DNA of 38,533 nt from NCBI GenBank assembly GCA_903919035.1, contig CAIXGY010000061.1:1-38533 (forward strand). The letters run 5' to 3'. This DNA is from an uncultured Planctomycetaceae bacterium. GTDB taxonomy: Bacteria; Planctomycetota; Planctomycetia; Pirellulales; UBA1268. Below are positions 33,977-38,533 of the stretch, piece after piece. A program made the position numbers and the translations under genes. The notes beneath the pieces were generated by a model that saw nothing but the letters and a program-made list of their open reading frames with translations, searched no databases and was not told the origin of the DNA. Each line of letters opens with the position of its first letter. Within the stretch, counting starts at the first letter, position 1.

Positions 33977-36186
33977 CAGACCAGCCCCTGACGCTTGCGG
34001 CCCACCCAGAACAGGCTCAGGAGCACGACGAGCGTGCCAGCTACGAGCGGATGACACCACAACTGCACGCGACGGACCGTCGGCGGCTGCTCCGGCAACG
34101 CACCGAGCGCGGCGACGAGACCCGCGATCTCCTCAGCAGGCACGAGCCGACCACGGGTCACCTGCGCGATCTCCGCGAGCACCTCGGGCCGGGCGGGCCG
34201 GCCGATCCCCTCGGCCGCCTGCCCCTGCACGAACACCGCAGCTTGGAGTGTATCCCCCGTCTCCCGACACCCGAGCACGACGGCGTGGGAGCCGGGCTCC
34301 GTGGGAGTGAAGGTCGCGGCGAACACACCCCATTCTCCCTCACCCGCCGGCGGCGCGAACCGCACCGTCTCCACGGCCCCGGAGGGCGCCGTGATGCGGG
34401 CCGACACCTCGCCCCGCGAGAGCGGCTCGCCACCGGCCTGCGCCACCCGCGCATCGAGCGCGACCGCCTGCCCGAGTTGCGGCTGCTCCGGCGCGAACGA
34501 GAAGCTCATCCGCTCTCCCTTGGCCATGTTCCGCCGATAGGCCATCCAGCGGACCACCTGTCCCCAGAACCGGTAGTGGTATTTGTCCTCGACGCCCTTC
34601 CGCCAACGCCAGGCGCCGTCGGTGGCCATGTAGAGCACCTTGCCCGCGCCATACGTCCGCGTCACGAGCAGGGGAATGCGGCCGTATTCGTTCCCCGCCT
34701 CCTCGTGCACCGCGAGCACCTCGCTGCCGGCCTTCGCGCGGACGACGGGGCCGTACCATTGCACGCCGGGCAGGCTCTCCCACACGGCGAGGTTCTCGGC
34801 CGCCGAATCGGCGAGTTTCGTCAGCAGGCTCTTCTGCCCCCCCTCGGTGAGCACGAGCCGATGCGGCATCGGCGTCGAGGAACCCTCCGCCCGAGACGCA
34901 TCGATCACCACCGGGCAGAGATCCTCGAGTGCCGTCCCCGCGAACGATGCCTGCGCGCCGCGCCAGCCCGGCATGAACACCAATCCGCTCGCCTGATACT
35001 CGACGAGGCCCCTGAGGAGTCGGCAGTCCTCCTCGGTGAGTTGATCCGCGCCCACGCCGACGTCGCCGAGGAACACGACGTCGTAGGCCGAGAGTTCGTC
35101 GAGCCCCGCGGGAAACGTTTGGATGTAATCGCGGTTGCCGCCACCCCGCTTGGAGAGGCCCGGCTGGAAGAGGAGACACGAGACGTCGACGCCCGGGTCG
35201 CGGGACAGCGCGTTGCGGAGGTAGCGGTATTCCCACCGCGGCATCCCCTCGACCACGAGCACCTTGAGCTTCTCCGTCCGCACCGCGATGGGGGCCGTCC
35301 GCTCGTTGTTGTCGGCGAGCAGTTCGCCCTCCTGGGGCGGGATCGTCACCGTCACCGTGTAGTCGCCGGTGTCGCGCGGCGTCCAGAAGATCCAGTCGGT
35401 GACGGTGCCCATCGGCGGCAGCCGGACATCCTTGGTGAGCGTCTCGCCCGACGAGACCGCGAGCCGCACCGAGAGACCGCGCTCCGTGGGCAGTGACGAG
35501 TGGATCGTGAACGGCACGCGAACCGGCTTGCCCGCCACGCCGACGGTGGGGCAGTCGAGGCTCGCCAGTTCGACGTCGGGCAGCTTCGTGGGACTGCCGA
35601 CGGCGACCGTGAACACCGGCACATTGGCGAGCCGGAGTTTCTGGGCCGCCTCGAGGGGCGGCCCGCCCTCCGTCCAGTCGCCGTCCGACACGAGCACCAC
35701 CGCCCGCAGACCGGCGAATCGCTGGGCCGCGGTCGCGAGCGGGCCGGCGAGGTCGGTGCCCGTGGCCGGCGGGGCGGCCGAGACCGGCGCGAGATCGACG
35801 GCGAACCGGTCGCCGAGCGGTCGCCAGAACTCCGGCATCGCGAGCGATTCGACGCTCTCGCGCCGGCTCTGCGGCCCGCTCGACGGCCCGCCGCCCGCGG
35901 TCGGCATCACGTCGCGGGTGTCCATGCTCCGCGAGCCGTCGTGGAGCACCGCGATGGTCGGCTTCTCGTCGCTCCGCCGCTCCTGCACCCACTCCGGCTG
36001 GTTGAGGAGCGCAGCCACGATCCCCACGATCGCCAGCCGCAACGCCTCGAGCAGACCCTGACCAGACGACCAGCCGCTCCGCTTCCAGGCGACGATCGAC
36101 ACGGTCACCGCCACGGCCACCAGCGCAGCGGAGATCCCCAGCGTCCAGGGCGTCGTGAAGAACCGCAAGCCGTCGCCGCCGGTCAT
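33976..36186 (-). CDS. VWA / glutamine-amidotransferase-like membrane protein
   Basis: IAVLHDGSRSMDTRD (MIDAS-like DxSxS), AVVLVSDGDWTEGG, YDVVFLGDVGVGADQLTEEDCRLLRGLVEYQASGLVFMPG; terminal TM segments. Confidence 0.85.
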   Translation of the reverse strand: MTGGDGLRFFTTPWTLGISAALVAVAVTVSIVAWKRSGWSSGQGLLEALRLAIVGIVAALLNQPEWVQERRSDEKPTIAVLHDGSRSMDTRDVMPTAGGGPSSGPQSRRESVESLAMPEFWRPLGDRFAVDLAPVSAAPPATGTDLAGPLATAAQRFAGLRAVVLVSDGDWTEGGPPLEAAQKLRLANVPVFTVAVGSPTKLPDVELASLDCPTVGVAGKPVRVPFTIHSSLPTERGLSVRLAVSSGETLTKDVRLPPMGTVTDWIFWTPRDTGDYTVTVTIPPQEGELLADNNERTAPIAVRTEKLKVLVVEGMPRWEYRYLRNALSRDPGVDVSCLLFQPGLSKRGGGNRDYIQTFPAGLDELSAYDVVFLGDVGVGADQLTEEDCRLLRGLVEYQASGLVFMPGWRGAQASFAGTALEDLCPVVIDASRAEGSSTPMPHRLVLTEGGQKSLLTKLADSAAENLAVWESLPGVQWYGPVVRAKAGSEVLAVHEEAGNEYGRIPLLVTRTYGAGKVLYMATDGAWRWRKGVEDKYHYRFWGQVVRWMAYRRNMAKGERMSFSFAPEQPQLGQAVALDARVAQAGGEPLSRGEVSARITAPSGAVETVRFAPPAGEGEWGVFAATFTPTEPGSHAVVLGCRETGDTLQAAVFVQGQAAEGIGRPARPEVLAEIAQVTRGRLVPAEEIAGLVAALGALPEQPPTVRRVQLWCHPLVAGTLVVLLSLFWVGRKRQGLV

Positions 36187-38219
36187 GCCGCTGCCTCCAG
36201 GGGCGGGGCCGGGCGGGCGGCGCGGCCCGCACGGGGCTGCGGCAAGCAGAGGATCCCCTCGGCGACGAGCGCGAGGAGCATCGCGATCAAAAACGTGCGC
36301 CAGATCTCCTGCACGAGACTGTCCGGGCTGCCGGCCGTGCCCGTGATGCGGGACCACGACAGGCCCCGGAAGAGCCCGTCGACCCGGTCATCGGCCAGCA
36401 CCCGCGCGGCATCTTCGGCGGCCGGACGGTTGACGGCCACGAGCCGGTCATCGGCCGCGAACACGCCGGCGTGTCGGCCGCGTTCGGTCGAGGGCGCGTC
36501 GGCTCCAGCGACGCGGCTCCAGGTGGTCCCGGTGGTGCGGGCGAGACACTCCTCCGCCGGCTGGCCGGCATCGAGTTGCCGCGCGTGGCCGAGAACCGCG
36601 AGGCCCCGGTCGATCACCCGCTGCACGAGCGCGTAGAGCACGACGCCTTCGCGGGCGAGCGTGGAATCACGGGCCTCGGGACGCGTGGCGCAGGCATAGG
36701 CGCCGCCGCGGCCGGCATCGAGCCGGCCCACGAGCGCGAGTCCGCCGGGCAGGAGGGCGAGCGGCACGTAATCTCCCGCGAGACCGCACGACCGCGACAC
36801 CTCCAGCCCGCCGACCGGCAGGGCGGCGCCCGCGAGCGTGTTGCACAGCAGATCGTCGTCGGTCCGCCACGACACCGGCGCGAGCGGCGGCGCATGGGCC
36901 GCCCACGACCGCCACGACAACCCGAGAAACACACCGTCGTCCGGCGCGTCGGGCGGGAAGAAAACCGCCTGCCCGCCGCGGTCGATGAAGGCCCGCATGG
37001 GTTCAGCCACGGCGCCCGTGGGCAGGTCGGCCAGCCAGAGGATCGCCGCCGTCTCGTCGAGCGCCGCGGTGGCGAGGCCCGCGGTGGTGATGGTGTCGAC
37101 GGCAGCCCCCTGCTCCTTCGCAGGCGGGATGCCGGCGATCAGGGCGAGCGCTTCCGCGGCGGCCCTCTCGGCGGCCGTCGGCGCGGTCGACGTCACCACC
37201 AGCGTCTTCCGCGGCGGCGGCTCGGCGAAGGCGAAGTAGAAGTCGTTGTCGGCAGCGTTGGCGTCGGCGGGCACGGAGACGCGGCCCCAGCCGCGGGGCG
37301 GGGCACCGCGATCGAGCGGGATCACATGGTTCTTGAGCACGGCCTCGCGGCCGGCGAGCTCGACCTCGACGGCGCTCCTCACGCCTCCAATCTCGAAGGC
37401 CAGTGGCACCCTGGCGGGCGGGCCATCGTCGGCGCGGGTGACCGTGACCGTGACCACGAGGGACCGCTCGCCGGCTCGGCCCTCGACCCGCACCGCGGGC
37501 ACGCGGACGGAGAGATTGCCCGCGGCCGGAGCGGTGAACGAGAGCAATTGGAAACGCACCTGCTGGGGGAGCCGGGCGAACGCGTCGCGGATGCCCGCCC
37601 AGGCACCGTCCTCGGCGGCCCAGTCGTTGGACCGCTGGTCGGAGCAGATCCAGATCTCGGTCGTGCCAGCGGCGTTCTCGCGGACATGGTCGAACGCCGC
37701 CTGCAGCAACTGGGGCAGCGCCGCCGGCACGTCCGTCGGCCCGGCGGCGGGCAGGTCGGCGATCACCCGCGGATCGTCGAGCGGCACGGCCGGCCGCGTC
37801 GGATCGGTCAAGAGCAGGCACCGCGAGGCGGCGAGCGTGGCCAGGGCGTCGGCGAGTTGGCGGCGTCCCGTGTCGAGCTTCGTGGCGGGTGCGGCGGGAT
37901 CTCGAGCCCGCATCGACGGCGAGCGATCGACGATCACCAGCGCCGTGTCGGGCCGGCCGCCGCCGGCCAGCGCCAGCCAACCACGGGACAGCGGCCGGCC
38001 CGCGGCCAGGATCACCGCGGCCACCGCCGCCATGCGGAGGATCATGATGAGCCAGTGACGCAGCCGCGAGTAGCCGCGGGACAGCGCCTTCGCAGCCACG
38101 AGGAACTGCATCGCGGCCCACGGCAGGGTCTGGAAGCGACGCTGGTTGATCAGGTGGATGATCAGCGGCAGCGCCACCAGCGGCAGCGCGGCGAGCACCA
38201 GCGGCTGCAAGAACGTCAT
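36183..38219 (-). CDS. BatA (aerotolerance N-terminal)/VWA domain protein
   Basis: MTFLQPLVLAALPLVALPLIIHLINQRRFQTLPWAAMQFL; ALVIVDRSPSMRARD VWA MIDAS. Confidence 0.9.
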   Translation of the reverse strand: MTFLQPLVLAALPLVALPLIIHLINQRRFQTLPWAAMQFLVAAKALSRGYSRLRHWLIMILRMAAVAAVILAAGRPLSRGWLALAGGGRPDTALVIVDRSPSMRARDPAAPATKLDTGRRQLADALATLAASRCLLLTDPTRPAVPLDDPRVIADLPAAGPTDVPAALPQLLQAAFDHVRENAAGTTEIWICSDQRSNDWAAEDGAWAGIRDAFARLPQQVRFQLLSFTAPAAGNLSVRVPAVRVEGRAGERSLVVTVTVTRADDGPPARVPLAFEIGGVRSAVEVELAGREAVLKNHVIPLDRGAPPRGWGRVSVPADANAADNDFYFAFAEPPPRKTLVVTSTAPTAAERAAAEALALIAGIPPAKEQGAAVDTITTAGLATAALDETAAILWLADLPTGAVAEPMRAFIDRGGQAVFFPPDAPDDGVFLGLSWRSWAAHAPPLAPVSWRTDDDLLCNTLAGAALPVGGLEVSRSCGLAGDYVPLALLPGGLALVGRLDAGRGGAYACATRPEARDSTLAREGVVLYALVQRVIDRGLAVLGHARQLDAGQPAEECLARTTGTTWSRVAGADAPSTERGRHAGVFAADDRLVAVNRPAAEDAARVLADDRVDGLFRGLSWSRITGTAGSPDSLVQEIWRTFLIAMLLALVAEGILCLPQPRAGRAARPAPPLEAAA

Positions 38220-38533
38220 CGCAGCCCCCTCCCGGCCGCCCGGCCCACGAGAAACCGCGCGAGCGACTGCTCCACCGGATCGCTCGTCAGCACCCGGTGA
38301 TAGTCGACGGCCGACTCCAGCATCGCCTGCTTGACGGCCGCCTGATGGATCTCGACGGCGCGGTGGTAGCGGTCCGCGATGTCGACGGGGTCGGCAAAGA
38401 TCGCCCCGCCCCCCTCCATGTCGAGGAAGCGCGTGGGCCGCTGGAGCGTGAAGGCGATCTCCTGCGGATCGAGGAGTTGGAAGACCGCCACGTCATGTCG
38501 GCGAAACGTGAGATGCCCGAAGCTCCGGGCCAA
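38216..38533 (-). CDS. DUF58 domain protein, C-terminal part (5' end beyond window)
   Basis: FGHLTFRRHDVAVFQLLDPQEIAFTLQRPTRFLDMEGG...DYHRVLTSDPVEQSLARFL; ORF is open to the window edge. Confidence 0.85.
   Translation of the reverse strand: MARSFGHLTFRRHDVAVFQLLDPQEIAFTLQRPTRFLDMEGGGAIFADPVDIADRYHRAVEIHQAAVKQAMLESAVDYHRVLTSDPVEQSLARFLVGRAAGRGLR

Noticed and set aside
32021-33991. 656-codon plus-strand ORF
   Set aside because: Shadow of the DUF4175-like gene; no recognisable domain.
36471-38300. 609-codon plus-strand ORF
   Set aside because: Shadow of the BatA/VWA gene.

Overview
High-GC bacterial chromosomal window. Gene content and style (DUF58/BatA/VWA/DUF4175-like operon, many lineage-specific secreted hypotheticals, ATGA-coupled genes) suggest a planctomycete; this is inference. 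From left to right I see: tandem DUF433 antitoxin-like genes with a DUF5615 PIN-like toxin (1-816); a small mixed block (DUF1653, zinc ribbon, TspO, FmdB, nitroreductase, DUF167); and an apparent ArsR-regulated persulfide/sulfur operon (3.1-8.4 kb). That operon encodes rhodanese-TM-rhodanese, a CstB-like persulfide dioxygenase with two rhodanese domains, TauE/SafE, an exported DsrE-like protein and a predicted outer-membrane barrel. Next come a secreted internally duplicated His-rich protein and a SAM methyltransferase, then a 2226-codon single-ORF fusion of AddB-like and AddA-like halves (10.7-17.4 kb). These are followed by an exported amidohydrolase, DUF3293, csrA with a readable promoter and leader, a beta-CASP MBL protein, a LOG-family protein, a degenerate SDR and a PhoR/PhoB-like two-component system. 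The window ends in a tightly coupled minus-strand operon running DUF58 -> BatA/VWA -> VWA/GATase-like -> DUF4175-like -> secreted prenyltransferase/squalene-oxidase-repeat protein -> two hypothetical helical proteins. No rRNA, tRNA, CRISPR array or intact mobile element was recognised. The best candidates for something under-described are the cst-like persulfide operon with two matching promoter-embedded palindromes, the AddB-AddA fusion, and the VWA/toroid operon. All family calls come from reading motifs in the translated ORFs; no database search was run.
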